This document shows positions 44,973-56,934 of a stretch of 64,000 bases of DNA, piece after piece. The notes beneath the pieces were generated by a model that was given only the letters and a program-made list of their open reading frames with translations, ran no database searches and had not been told where the DNA came from. The stretch covers positions 662,721,676 through 662,785,675 of the forward strand of contig CM048744.1 in the NCBI GenBank assembly GCA_026315105.1, written 5' to 3'. The first letter of the stretch is position 1. Every line of letters starts with the position of its first letter. A program made the position numbers and the translations under genes. Source of the DNA: Locusta migratoria (lineage: Eukaryota; Arthropoda; Insecta; Orthoptera; Acrididae).

Positions 44973-46423
44973 GTCTCTGGGTCTGGTGAGTATGAGACGT
45001 ATAGCACGTGCTGGAAATGCCGGATCTGCGACATTTACCACACACACACACACACACACGCCGACAACCTAATGCGTAGCATTTGGCTACCGCTTGTTTG
45101 TACAAGTTCTTAGTAACTATTTATTTTTGTTTCCTAGCCTTATGTGTATGTCCTGTGTACGTTTTCGGCGGTTTACATTGTGTTGTTGTTCGTTCTAAAG
45201 CTTAATGTTTCACTCCATGAGCAGGTCCGGCCATCTGGTGGTCTCTCTTCTACGTATTTTATTTCCAAGGTTCGAGACCAGTCTGTTTTGCGATTGATGG
45301 GCCTTTCCGCAGAATGGCCGTGCAATCATCCTTATCCTATTTTCGATCAGCTGCACTCCCGTTGAAAGACGACCGTCTGTCGTCTTCCATATATTTTTTG
45401 TATATTTCTGTAAACTTATAATTTATTTAATGTCGCTAGATTATGATTTTGTTAAAACTTGAAGCCCTCTCTTTTCAAGGCTTGAGGAATAGCATTTTTA
45501 TTTCAGGTGTTAAAATATTATTTAATATTGCTAGGTTTTTCTTATTTTGTTATGTTAATAATTTATTATTATATTAATTAATGTGGCTTTTCCGCTGTCC
45601 CTGTGAGAATGTGCAGTTGTTTTACTTTTAAGTGGGTGCGAGAATCTATGGCTGTATGAATGTGGGGAGTGATAGCTCGCTTAGCATCGTTCTCTCTGGC
45701 TCAGTGTCGATAGCTGCTGATACTATCAAGGAGATTTCTACACCCTTTGGTTACAAGCTCGTCGGCGAGCCCTCTCCAGCCCGAGTCTTGCTCTCCGTCC
45801 CCACCACCGCTGTTTCTTGGTCTTTCCAGCTTCCGGTAACTTTTCACGCCCCCGTGGCCGCTCGGCTGTTATATTCTATACTGGGCGTCTGGCGAAGTAA
45901 GGTTGGTTCTCCTCTTCTTGTGTCCGCGAGATGGTAACGTTTCATTGCCTGGCACGTTTAACTTAGACTCGTGAACTTAGAATCATTTTTTTTGGAATAT
46001 TTTCTCCGACGTGTCCGGAAATGTGTTTTCATTTTTCAATTCAGTGATTTCCAATAGATAAACGCGGTGTGTGTGATTCTAGTTGCAGTTTGATAACGGC
46101 ATGGTATGTTAAAACCTTTTGTGATCATGTGGCGGTGTATGAACTCTGTGTAAATACTTTCTAGCTTTGTGGGGCCAGATTTCTAATAGGTGATATTTTC
46201 ATTTTGGTACAGTGCATGTAAAATCTTCTCATCGTTTCCTTCCGTGAGTGATATATGTTCCACGTGGTTGGTTCATAGACCAAAGCCTTCAGCTTCCACT
46301 CTTGTTTGTTCCATGCCCATCAGGCAAGTGACTATGCAGGTATCCTTCTGATTTCCACTAATATTTCGCGATCTTCTCTCCCCGCCTATTTGAATTTTGC
46401 TGTTTCTTCTCCGAACATCCTAT
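44973..46423. other. unassigned sequence
   Basis: Contains (AC)n at 45040-45059 and one 101-codon frame at 45632-45937 that I do not recognise. No repeat ends identified. Confidence 0.4.
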
Positions 46424-46491
46424 CCTGGGTGTTGTGGAGAGCTGCATCAAACCAGTCTCCGGACTGAAGACCACAACAACAAAAACTGAAC
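46424..46491 (+). mobile_element. RTE 3'-terminus, plus orientation
   Basis: GGAGAGCTGCATCAAACCAG ... GACTGAAGACCACAACAACA equals the last about 60 bp of the RTE, here on the plus strand, while the RTE body beside it is on the minus strand. The two 3' ends face each other. Confidence 0.85.
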
Positions 46492-46519
46492 CTGTGACAG
46501 GTTAGAATAATTGGTGGGG

Positions 46520-47660
46520 AAAGCCTCTTCAACTCCACATAAGAACGGCAACCTACATCTGTCTGAATCTGCTTACTGTATCCGTCTCTTGGTCTTCCTC
46601 TGGGGTGTTTACCCCACACACCTCCCTCCAACGCTAAATTCACAATTCCTTGGTGTCTAAGAATGTGTCGTACCAATCGATCTCTTTTTTTAGTCAAGGT
46701 ATGCCAGAAATTCCTTTTCTCCCCAATTCTGTTCAGTACATCCTCATTAGTTACGCGATCCACCCACCTAATCTTCAGCATTCTTCTGTAGCACCACATA
46801 TCAAAAGCCTCTATCCTCTTCCTGTTCTCACTGATTTTCACTCCCATACAAGGCAACACTCCACACAAATGCCTTCGGAAAGGACTTCCTTAGGCTTAAA
46901 TCAATATTCGATGTTAACAAATTTCTCTTTCCAAGAACGCTTTTCTGCCCATTGCCATTCTGCATTTTATATCCTCTGTACTGCGACCATCATTTGTTAT
47001 TTTACTGCCCAAGTAACAAAACTCATCTACCTCCTTTATTGCTTCGTTACCTAATCTAATTCCTTCAGCATCACCTGATTTTCTAGACTGCACTCCATCA
47101 CCCTAGTTTTGCTTTTGTTACTGTTTATCTTGTACGCACCTTTCAGCACACTGTCCATTCCGTTCAATTGCACTTCCAGGTCCTTTGCTGTCTCTGACAG
47201 AATTACTATGTCGTCGGCAAAACGCAATGTTTGTAATTGTGGAAAGGCTACAACCCTGTCTTACTCCCTTTCCAACCACTGCATCCCTTTCATGCCCTTC
47301 AACTCTGACAACCGCTTCTGGTTTTTGTACAAGTTGTAAATAGCCTTACGCTCCCTATATTTTACTCCTGCTTGCTTCAGAACTTGAAAGAGTTTATTCA
47401 AATCAACATTTTCAAAAGCCTTCTCCAAATCTACAATAGCTAGATACGTAGGTTTGCCTTTCCTTAGTCTATCTTCTAGGATAAGCCGTAAAGTGATTAT
47501 TGCCTTCCGTGTTCTTACATTTCTCCTGAACCCAAACTGATCTTCCCCGAGTTCCGCTTCTACCAGCTTTTCCATCCTTCTGTAAATAATTCGTGTTAAT
47601 ATTTTGCAACCATCACTTATTAAACTGATGGTTCTGTAGTTTTCACACCTGTCTGCGCCT
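46520..47660 (-). mobile_element. RTE fragment, 5'-truncated and deleted
   Basis: Minus sense: 'KILTRIIYRRMEKLVEAELG'-type sequence at the right end, LAIVDLEKAFENVDLNKLFQ, then a deletion removing the motif B to ADD region near 47240, then RKRIEAFDMWCYRRMLKI and ALEGGVWGKHPRGRPRDG. It preserves the Gln codon that is a stop in the 39.7-42.9 kb copy. Confidence 0.92.
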
Positions 47661-49506
47661 CGTCATTTTGTAGATATTAGCTTGGCAAGAAATTTCCCAT
47701 GTTTTAAGGAAGCCAAGTAAGTGTGAAAATTTCCTTTCGTCTAGTATTATAGGTGTAAGTAAGACTGCAATAGCAAGTTTTTATTACGGCTGTACAACTT
47801 TCTTTTCCTTGTTATGATTTTTTATTTCATTTCTGGTGTGTGTTCGTATTCTCCTGAATTTTAGTTACTAAAAAAAGCAATTCTTCAAATAAGCAGCCAG
47901 ACCCGGATAATGTGGCCACTACTTGTTTTTTCTACTAGAGTAAACTGTACATCTCAATATATCGATATATTTCTTCATCTACATCCACTTAATTTGATTA
48001 AAAGAATTTTAATTTTAATTTGAAATTTAATATTTACCTAAAATTGTATATCACTGCCTCATTTAGAAATCTGAAGCAGTTGTTATAGTAAATGCTACGC
48101 CATTCTCCTAGCTAAATGGCTAAAAGTAACATTCCTAATACAATTAAATTAGTATCGTGTGTCGTGATTTTTTAAAATATGAATATCTGCAAACACCTTC
48201 TTTGTAAAATCACAGGGTATATAGAAGTTGATTTTGAAATTAGAAGGTGACCAATATTAATCACGTTTTCCCTATATTAGATGCTAATGGACAGTAAAAG
48301 AAAAATAACACTAAGTACTCATATTTCGCCTATGATAGACTAGATCAAGAATGTGGGACCGTTTCTGATGATAAAGACAAATTGTTGTAAATTTTTCTGT
48401 ATTGGTCACATTTTATTTTCTTCCCCGAAGCGCAATAAAATTAGTACACCACCTCAACACCTGAGCAAATACGGAGATGGGGTAGAAAACGTAACTTCTA
48501 ATACGTAGCTTTCGGTTTGAAGGGTACGTATCTCTAGTCAGGATACGTTCTACGTACTACGACGTCTTTCGGAAGACGTTGCTCGAGATACGCTACACCG
48601 GTGTGAAATGACCTTTTTTATAGTGGCACCATCCCGCTTCCTCCCCCCCCCCCCCCCACAATATCCCAATCATCTTTCCTTTTGTTTTGGCGCCAGAGAC
48701 AAGACACTTCGGCTTCCTCCCCTTTTGAGTCGACACTGCGTGCTGTATTTTACATGGTCGTCGCTTTCTAAACCCATTTTGTTTCCTACAGAGGAGATTT
48801 TCGCTCTCTAGAAATGTCATAATATTCGTGCATAAAACGTGTACCAACATTCTACAACAGACCAGCGTCAGAGATAAAGGCCTCTACAGGGCTGCTGGAA
48901 CCAAATAAGTTAGAACCTCCTTGGCTGGAACAACACACCGAATGAGAACGCCGCTGCGCTCTAGTAAGCCGCGAAAGCGTAGCTCAGGACGCCGACGCTC
49001 GTGATTTCATTTTGCATTACCTCTTGCGTCACAAGATTCAAAGAATGAGCCAGGCAGTGAACGTACACTACTCGTGGCTCAATTTCTCTGATATTCGAAC
49101 GCAACCTAGAAAATGCACCAGGCAAATTGTCGATCCGTCAGTAGCAATAACTTTGCAAGACCTGATATCCGGAGAAAAAACAACAGAGAACATTCGTTGC
49201 AATTGTTAACAGTACTTCAGCGATAGTTCATGCAATATTATATAAACGAAAGAATAATTTATTAATTTGAAAATATAACGAAGTTTTCGAAGTGAGATGA
49301 CTGTTAAAATTTTCTTACTCATTTGCCTCTCATACAGACGAAACTCTTCCATTAACGCTTTGATTTGGACGTTCATGTCTACTATTAGTGCTCTTTGACC
49401 TGAAATGATATATTTAAGGTGTTAAAGTGAGTAATTATGTCATTTAGAACGCTACGTTTGATATCCAGCGTTAATCTTTTCGACTCCTTTCATTTCCAGA
49501 GAGATA
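47661..49506. other. unassigned, mostly AT-rich
   Basis: No recognised gene. C-run at about 48643-48658. Could be ordinary intergenic DNA. Confidence 0.4.
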
Positions 49507-50655
49507 CACTGCTCAAAACAATTAGAGGATCAGGTGAGATATCATACACAATATACATATGGTAACGTATTTTATTCAGATATGGGTTACATTTGTGATT
49601 TGAGTGACATACGGTACGATATTTTGCCGTCTCAACTGTTTACGTGAGGTTTACATGGCGTTTACTTAAATCGAGGCATCATGGGGCTAACGTAACCCTT
49701 TAAACACCCAACAACCAACCAACCTAACGTAACACTGAAAAAGTCATTCTCGTTGGCCTCTAATATGGTGTGTCATCACCTCGGACGGCCTGTACAGTTC
49801 CACACCAGCATTGCATGGACAGTATGAGGTTATAAATCAGCTCTTGACGGATATTTGGCCATTCTTCCATGAGTGCAATATCCAGCTCTGCAGCCGTTGT
49901 GAGAGGTGCTGGTCTGGGTACAATGCTTCTGACAAGTGCATCCCAGACATGCTCAATCGAGTTTAACTTCAGCGAACAATCTGGCCACTCCATTCGTTCA
50001 ATTTCCTGAGCTTCAAGCATGTTGTCCACCAGTGCAGCATTGTGGAGACGAGCATTATCGTCCCTTAAAAGGGACCCATCTCCTATGGCACCTATTTAGG
50101 GCACAGCAAACGTTCTAAGGATCTCGTTTCTATACCTGTGAGCAGTCAAAGTGCATTCTGAACGACATAGAGGTCCGTACGTTCGCCAATACTGACTCCT
50201 GTCCACACCATTCCTTCACCACCATGATATGGTGATGTTTCCTGCACATAACCAGGAATGTTCCGAGTTCCACAATCTCTCCAGATAAGGGAACGACGAT
50301 TGCCCGGCTGAACACAAAATCTTGCCACTTCTGTGAACAGAACCAGGCGCCATTCGTTACAACTCCAATCCTGATTTTCCTCTGTTTTCCTCCGCCCAGT
50401 TTCTGCGGGCTAACCGGTGTCGTGGTTTTAATGGGACGCACACCGTAGGTCTGTGCGTAGAGGCCACACTCACGAAGGCGAGTCCGGACTGTTTGTGTTG
50501 ATATTGCTCGTCCTGTTGCTGCCTGGAGGGTGCGATGCAGCTGAGTTGCATTCAGCCTCCTGTCTCGACGGACTGTTAACCGGGTATAACAGCCATCTCC
50601 TGCTGATGTTACCTGTGGACGACCTTGGCAAATTGCCAATTATCGTTCTCTTTTC
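49507..50655 (-). mobile_element. Tc1-like transposon, truncated
   Basis: Left end CACTGCTCAAAACAATTAGA next to TA (49505-49506) is a Tc1-type inverted end. The opposite end is missing; at about 50690 an RTE fragment starts. Carries a decayed transposase. Confidence 0.85.
49760..50655 (-). pseudogene. Tc1-like transposase, decayed
   Basis: Minus sense: AICQGRPQVTSAGDGCYTRL, 'RLNATQLHRTLQAATGRAIS' (second helix-turn-helix), GLYAQTYGVRPIK, a degenerate region where the first two catalytic Asp should be, then 'RMEWPDCSLKLNSIEHVWDA' with the catalytic Glu (relatives SPDLNPIEHxWD). First DNA-binding helix missing. Frameshifts at about 50140 and 50050. Confidence 0.85.
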
Positions 50656-50699
50656 TCGTCATCTAAGAAAAGCGAGTTTGCAAATATATTCTAATATAA

Positions 50700-51205
50700 G
50701 TCTTAAGGTGAATATTGTCTCCTACGTTCCTACATTTCTCCTAAATCCAAACTGATCTTTCCCAAGGTTAGCTTCTGACAGTTTTTCGATTCATCTGTAA
50801 ATAATTTGAGTTGGAATTTTGCAATCATGACTTATTAAAATGATGGTTCTATAATTTTCACACCTGTCTGCGCCAGACTTCTTTAGAAAAGGGTTTATTA
50901 CATTTTTCTTAGCGTCGGAGGGTATTTCGCCTGTCTCATAGGTCTTACGCACCAGGTGAAATAGATTTATCATGGCCGGCTTTCCTGGAGATTTCAGTAG
51001 CTCTGAGGGAATGTCGTCTACTCCAGGGGGATTGTTTCCACTTAGGTCTTTCAATGCCCTGTCGAACACTTTTCTCAATATAGTTTTCCCTGTTTCATCT
51101 TCCTCTACTTCCTCTTCCCTTGCTACAATATTGTTCCTTTGTAGAACACCTCTTTATATTCTTCCCACCTCTCAGCTTGCCCATCTTTGCTCAGAACTGG
51201 ATATC
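50700..51205 (-). mobile_element. RTE RT fragment
   Basis: Minus sense: 'FDRALKDLSGNNPPGVDDIP', SELLKSPGKPAM, CENYRTIILISHDCKI; both ends truncated. More diverged than the 46.5-47.7 kb copy. Confidence 0.9.
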
Positions 51206-51708
51206 AGGGATCGACATCCACACTGTCTTGTATGTCGAAGTATTTAATTCTGCTAAGAACTACAACATACAGCGCCATTACACACGTATCCACTCAAAAC
51301 ATCATGGGCAGGTAGAAGGCGAAGCATGCAGAAAGCTATTAGCCGGGTATTATAATAACACAGATCAGAAATGAACTCAAAAGTTAATTCAATAAAGACT
51401 TTTCGACCATTTATTACTCCCTGTCTTCTGAAGCAGTGCAACTTGTTGCTGTAATGAAAAATGTTGTCAAGTGCGTGAGTTTTATGCTTTGTCATGGCAT
51501 AAATAACCACCACATCAAAGGTTTCCTGAATGGTATGCAAATTGAGCATGGGTAGAGATACCTTAGCACACCACAGATCGTTACTCAGTTTTTTTTTAAA
51601 TTTTTATTTATTCATTTTTTTCAGCAGAGTGAACTAAAATGGTTCGACGTCTTTCTGTCGGTTCTGCGGAGTGGAGACAACAACCGAAATAGTGGTAATA
51701 ACTGCAAG
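51206..51708. other. unassigned sequence
   Basis: No recognised gene or repeat. Confidence 0.4.
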
Positions 51709-51720
51709 TTGCTGCAGAGG

Positions 51721-51898
51721 GGCCGCGGTGGAGTGGCCGAGCGGTCTAAGGCGCCTCGCTGCGGAGGTTCGAGTCCTCCGTGGGCCATGGGTGTGTGTGT
51801 TGTCCTTACGTTAGTTTACCTTAGTTTAAGTAGTTTGTAAGCTACGGACTGATGTCCACGCAGTTTGGTCCGATAGATTTACAAACATTTGACCATTT
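51721..51898 (+). mobile_element. family B SINE
   Basis: GGCCGCGGTGGAGTGGCCGA head, shortened tRNA part, GGAGGTTCGAGTCCTCC B box, body, end GACCATTTT. Duplication TTGCTGCAGAGG at 51709-51720 and 51899-51910. The best-preserved A-box match (TGGCCGAGCGG). Confidence 0.95.
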
Positions 51899-51959
51899 TT
51901 GCTGCAGAGGAGTTGGTGTTGACTTGTGTTTACGAATTACACAAGGAGTTGGGTAGTGA

Positions 51960-52095
51960 ACAGGTAGTGCGATGAAACAACACGAAGTTATGACATGGAG
52001 ACCCACAGGAAGGTTGGAAACGGGACAGAGACAGAGGGAGGTGGCTACAGCTATTGGAGTGTCCTTAAGTGCTATTTCCAGGACATTTAAATGTA
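51960..52095 (+). pseudogene. Tc1-like transposase N-terminal scrap
   Basis: MTWRPTGRLETGQRQREVAT then AIGVSLSAISRTF: the first helix-turn-helix of Tc1-type transposases. It breaks off at about 52095; the rest is absent. Confidence 0.6.
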
Positions 52096-52100
52096 TCTAT

Positions 52101-52599
52101 CATATTAGTGTATATGAATGCAATAACATTTTTTTTATTTTTTTCACTCATATCCATGTTGAAATTTTGTCAGGGTTAAAGTCATGGCTGCTGACAGTGT
52201 CATAGGTTTCGAAATAAACCAGCAGTGGAAATTGTACACACAATGCGGCAGCTTTAAGAGGCCCCTATCACCAATGTCAGAAACTTGTGACTATTGATGT
52301 CGTGGGAATGGAGTTTTCCTTTGCGCAACAGTCGCCCTTGCCAGTTCAGATAGGTAAGAGGCAAGTATATTTATTTGTTTCCGAGTTGCCTCTAACGATT
52401 TAGTCGAACCTTAAGCAAGAAAAATTTCTGAATGGGATAGTAACTTCTTTTGATAGGCAAATATTTGAAATTTATTTTATTTCTGTACATTTTCATTTTG
52501 TGAAATTGATGAAAGTAAGTGACGTGCTGCCACTTTATAATAAGAGATGACCATGTCCAAATAAATATTTGAAGTGAAAATAAATTATTCTTCAAAAGA
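52101..52599. other. unassigned sequence
   Basis: AT-rich, nothing recognised. Confidence 0.4.
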
Positions 52600-53488
52600 G
52601 ATTGACTGGCTGGCCAGTACTTACCTTTGTGCTGTACTGCTGGTAGTCACACAAAGAAAGAAAAAGGACGAAGAAAGAACAAGCTTTCGGAACAGGGAAG
52701 AAAAAATGAATGGTAACAGAAGGGGAAAGTAATTCACGACCTAGTTCATGAGGATGATGTTGGAAGATTATGGAAGGCAGAGATACTGTATATTATTACT
52801 CAGCCATGCCAAAGAGAATATATAAAACCAAAGAGGATAGATCATGGAGTAAAGAGAAGTAGAGTGAACCGAATGATGGTGGGGAGATGTTGGAGGAGGG
52901 GTTATCTAAAACGTTTTTGATTAACAGGGAAAGGCGGAAAGATATAGAGAAACACACACCCACACAGGTAAGGAAGGGGGTGAGAAATGAGTAATGGATA
53001 AGTGAGATGAGGATGGGGGAGGGGAAGGGGTTTTCGTAGATTTAGGCGAGGAGGGTGGCGGGAGGAGAGGATATGTTGGAGGGTAAGTTCCCATCTCCGT
53101 AGCTCTGAGGGATTGGTTTTTGGTGGTAGCATTCAAATGGCACGTGTGGTGTAACACGTGCTAAGATCCCTGGACTCATGCTGGAGGGCATGCTCTGCCA
53201 CAGGATATTGGGTGTCCCCCAGCGGAACAGTCCGTCTGTGAGCATTCATCCGCTCAGCCAATTTGTTGGTGGCTATACCAACATAATAGACCGAACAGTG
53301 GACACATTTCAGTTCATATATGACCTGTGTTGTCTCGCATGTGGCCCTGCCTTGAATAGGGTAGGTTTTTTCTGTGGTGGGGCTTGAGTATGTGGTCTGA
53401 TGTAGTCTGATGTCTAACGTGCACAGCTTATCTGTTATTTTTTTGTGCTTTTCGTTGGTTGCCTTCTTGAAGTTAAGATGACGAGGAT
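52600..53488 (-). mobile_element. Penelope-like element, 3' part
   Basis: Minus sense ends with a pyrimidine-rich 3' region (52600-52990). The coding part holds a GIY-YIG-type endonuclease. The RT half is absent: at 53490 a different repeat begins. Limits approximate. Confidence 0.7.
53020..53372 (-). pseudogene. GIY-YIG endonuclease of Penelope-like element
   Basis: Minus sense: GRATCETTQVIYELKCVHCS, then VYYVGIATNKLAERMNAHRR (YVG core, conserved Arg), 'PVAEHALQHE' and a stop after TCYTTRAI, then NPSELRRWELTLQHILSSR. The C-x2-C before YYVG and the HALxH motif are characteristic of the endonuclease domain of Penelope-like retroelements. It would nick target DNA for priming. Confidence 0.75.
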
Positions 53489-53489
53489 G

Positions 53490-53815
53490 TGAAACTTCCT
53501 AGCAGGTTAAAACTAAGTGCCAGAATCGGGGTTCGAACCTGGGACCTTTGCCTATCGTGGGCGATTGTTGTACCGCCTGAGCTGTCCCGGCACGCTTTAC
53601 GATCTGTTCTTACAGCTTCACTTCTACCAGTACCTTGCCTCCTGCTTCCCAAACTTCACAGAAGTTCTCTTGAGAACCTTGTAGAACTAGCACTTCTGCA
53701 AGAAAGGATATGGTGGTGGCCATGGCTTAGCCGCAGCCTAGGGAATGTTTCCAGGAAAGGTCAAAGGTTCGAATCTGTGTTCGGACACACAGTTTTAATC
53801 TGCTAGGAAGTTTCA
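53490..53815. mobile_element. tRNA-like inverted-repeat element
   Basis: 25-bp inverted ends TGAAACTTCCTAGCAGGTTA... at 53490-53514 and 53791-53815 (one mismatch). The left inside is a tRNA-like block, the right inside has another B-box-like AGGTTCGAATCTG. A tail ATATCAGCGCACAGTCCACT follows. I have a general memory of this family being widespread in insects, unverified. Confidence 0.75.
53519..53591 (-). repeat. tRNA-like block, 73 nt
   Basis: Minus sense: GCCGGGACAGCTCAGGCGGT (A box), CCCAGGTTCGAACCCCG (B box), ends pairing GCCGGGA with a TTCTGGC-type 3' side. Near cloverleaf but part of the repeat, so I do not call a tRNA gene. Confidence 0.6.
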
Positions 53816-53857
53816 TATCAGCGCACAGTCCACTGCAGAGTGAAAATATCATTCTCA

Positions 53858-55225
53858 TGAGGATCCGCTCACTCAGTTTCTCTATACCACGAGAGTCTTC
53901 TTTGACTAATAAGTGAGACTTGTTCACCTTCTAACAGTATGTGGTGCAAGGAAGAGTTTTATCTTTTTTGAATAAAGTAGTAACTTTCCCATGTCTCGTG
54001 TACATTTTAATAAAAAAGTGATACAATCCCTACTCTCAGTGACTGTAAGAAAAGTGAAGTCGTATGGCATGAATGGCTGGGAGACTCCGAAGGGTAGGTT
54101 CAGCCACCTAATTGGAAAGGTTTTCCCTATCCTTCATGCCTGAAGGCACCTTTCTGTTGTGAAGTGTGAGAACTGTGTACTGAAGTGTGTATGTTAAGTG
54201 TAGGCGACTAATGGGTGTGCGTTTAGTGTCGTGTCGTGTTAGAGATGGTGGGAGAAGGGAGAAGGGTGAAACTCAGTGCCAGTATATAGCCTACTCCCCT
54301 CGAAAAGCACAGGTGGCCACATCCCCATCAAATGGACGGATGACCATCAACAGTGTCCCATGCCCTCACTCCATGAGACACTATGGGGAGGTTTGGATTT
54401 AATCCGGGACATTGGTCCAAGGACTGGTGATCAAGGACTTTGCACCACCACCCCTCCTGTCACTGGTGCTGCAAGGCAAAGGGAAAATGGTCTACAGTGC
54501 ATGGCGTACCCTGACAGTAATCCATCCACTCACTGGCCATGACCAACGGTGCTTATCTTCGGTGATATGGCGGGAACCGATTTATCCACCGCGGCATGGC
54601 CATTGACAATGACTGTAATGCTGTACAAATATAGAATCATCAACCCTTGATGTCGAAACATTAGCGGACCTTCCCTCAGCAGATGGAACTGTCTTTCCCA
54701 TAATTGCTCCTTGTTGATTACTTTAGTTGACTTCATTCCACATTTATCTGCAAATAAAAGGAATGAAACCCACACAGGAGGATTTGCAATGCTAAACTGC
54801 AACTTAATTTTGTTCTTTTCATGCCATGAACCTATTTCTTTGGTATGAAGGTAAAAGGATGTGGCAACATTGATGCCACGAGTGGGATTAGTATTACTAA
54901 CCCGTGTCATGAGGACTATCTTTGAACTGTATATGCTGTGAAGGACAGGTGTATTCTGAATCTTTATGCTGTACACTTGCTTGCGCTACCACTGTGCTGC
55001 CTTGCTTAGTCACATATTCAAAGCCTCATACATATTTTGTGCAGCTTCGTAGCTGTTCGTGTCTCTTTGTTAACCTTATCATTGTTCAATTTTTTTAACT
55101 GCTTAGAGCCAAGCAAAGTAAAATTGTTGCTGCATAGGGCTGATAATGAATAGCCTTTTCTTAAGGTCTGTGTACAAAAATACAGGTACTGTTAAATAAT
55201 AATAACAATAATAATAGTATATGAA
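53858..55225. other. unassigned, holds a 148-codon frame
   Basis: 54060-54620 has the feel of a decayed repeat (ATGGCTGGGAGACTCCGAAG) but no ends were found. Confidence 0.35.
54530..54976 (-). CDS. hypothetical 148-codon frame
   Basis: Longest unexplained frame in the window (GINVATSFYLHTKEIGSWHE, NPPVWVSFLLFADKCG). No domain, signal or repeat link recognised. The composition is not obviously non-coding, but the last 50 codons look random. It could be a fragment of an unknown element or chance. Confidence 0.2.
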   Translation of the reverse strand: MYSIKIQNTPVLHSIYSSKIVLMTRVSNTNPTRGINVATSFYLHTKEIGSWHEKNKIKLQFSIANPPVWVSFLLFADKCGMKSTKVINKEQLWERQFHLLREGPLMFRHQGLMILYLYSITVIVNGHAAVDKSVPAISPKISTVGHGQ

Positions 55226-55233
55226 ATTTGGTT

Positions 55234-55438
55234 GCCGGCCGCAGTGGCCGAGCGGTCTGCGGCGTGCCAGTCATGGTCTGCACGGCTGCTACGGTCGGGG
55301 GTTCGAATCCCCCTTTGGGCATGGATGTTTGTGCCGTCTTTAGTATAAGCTACTTCATAAGTAGTTTGTAGGTTTAGGGACTGATGACCCCATAGTTAAG
55401 TCCCATAACCTCTACCAACATTTAAACATTTTTTAGAG
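55234..55438 (+). mobile_element. family A SINE
   Basis: GCCGGCCGCAGTGGCCGAGC head, B box GGTTCGAATCC intact, body, end AAACATTTTTTAGAG. Duplication ATTTGGTT at 55226-55233 and 55439-55446. Confidence 0.95.
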
Positions 55439-55769
55439 ATTTGGTTACTTTGTATCATACATGCAGCCCTGCTACAGCAATGCCATTTCTCAAGCCTCTG
55501 GACCTTAATCTAAGACACCAAATGCTAATGCTGTGGGTTCATACTGGAATTTGATAATGATGGAACGAAACAAGTTAATAAGATCTCTCCATCATAAGAT
55601 AATCCTTGCAAAGATGGGTCAGTTGGGGGAGGGGATACAATAAATGTCAGCACAAGAGATCACACATCCCAAATACAGTACTGGCTGTACTAATGAAACT
55701 CTATGTGAGTGAACCTGAAATATAAGGCATCACTAATATTATTATTTTATTTTGGGATTATTTATTTGG

Positions 55770-55960
55770 TTTTGGTACTAGTAGGACGTTACAATCACAA
55801 ATCTCACCATTTAGTGGCGATAATGTTTTAGACCTGTTGATGACAAATAGACCTTAACTTTTCGATTCAGTGTAGAACAGGTTATCATTGATCGTAAGTT
55901 CATTACAGCTGTAATTAGAAATAGCAAGAAATTCGACAATATCGTAATAAGGATAGTGTA
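55770..55960 (+). mobile_element. shattered LINE, piece 1 (endonuclease end)
   Basis: Reads SPFSGDNVLDLLMTNRP, a stop, LFDSV: the C-terminal part of a LINE endonuclease (relatives NVLDLLLTNRPxLF). Continues as piece 2 after the foldback at 55967-56925. Confidence 0.7.
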
Positions 55961-55966
55961 CAACTC

Positions 55967-56925
55967 GCTGAAATGTTGTATGATGAGCTGCAACAGGCAC
56001 ATAGAAAAGACACACAAATACAACACTCAAGCTATCAGCCATTGGCCTTCTTCAGACAAAAGAGCATTCAATCACACAGGCACACTACACAGTCACAACT
56101 GTCATCTCTACCTCCCACATTACAAATTTGTTTCTGTTGTTTGTTATATGGTGATGAAATATTGTGAAAACTCAATTGTAAGGATCTAAATAATTTGATT
56201 GATGGGAAGTGAGAATAGGAAGGTTGTGTGGTGGTGGTAGAGTGCTCATAAGGCTGTGCTGTATTCATCCCCACAACCGCCACGCAACCTTCCTATTCCC
56301 CCCTCCCCTTCCCACTCCCCTGTCGCCTGACTGCAGGCACAGAGTAACATATACAGAGGAGAAGCCTCCCCCCCCCTAAACCACTGTCCTACACTCCCCT
56401 CGTAGTTCCATAAGATGCTAGCAGGTGTCAGGCGGTTTCCTGGCTTAGTACCGGTAGATCACAGTAGAAGCACAACTGAGGGTGCCTCTCGCACATCAGA
56501 AGGCAGCGTGGAGGGGAGGCTGAGGGGAGAGCTCGTGCCCCGGCGTGCCGGCGTTTGAGGGGAGGTGGTGGTGGGGACAGCCGCTACCTGCCGCCTGCTC
56601 TGGCCAGTTTAAATGGCTGCTTCTGACCGCAGCGCCATCATGGGACATCTTACGGAACTGCTGGAAACCCTCCCTCCCCGCACCCCTGAGCGTAGGACCG
56701 GGCCCTTACGGAGGTTTCCCGTCTGTATATATTTGTCTGTGCTGCAGGGCATGATTACGAGTGCGAGTGAGGCAGCCCAAGATGATGTTCGTGAACTGTT
56801 CGTGTGTGAACGCTCTCTTGTCTGAAGAAGGCCAATGGCTGATAGCTTAAGTGTTGTTATGTGTGGGTGTCTTTTCGATATGTCTTTCACAGCTCGTCGT
56901 TCATCTTTGCGCTGTGTTGTGAACT
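55967..56925. mobile_element. foldback element, arms of about 100 bp
   Basis: 55967-56063 and 56806-56925 are inverse copies (about 80 percent), sharing the exact stretch AGCTATCAGCCATTGGCCTT plus CTTCAGACAA. The plus strand at 56824 reads CTGAAGA, AGGCCAATGGCT, GATAGCTTAAG. About 740 bp between the arms, with no gene. Inserted in a LINE. Confidence 0.75.
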
Positions 56926-56934
56926 ATTCTTATA

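Noticed and set aside
45632..45937. 101-codon frame as a host gene
   Set aside because: No recognisable domain, no splice context and composition close to background.
55234..55320. tRNA genes
   Set aside because: Every A-box/B-box pair I checked belongs to a SINE or other repeat, with a conserved non-tRNA body and often target duplications; none gives a complete cloverleaf on its own.
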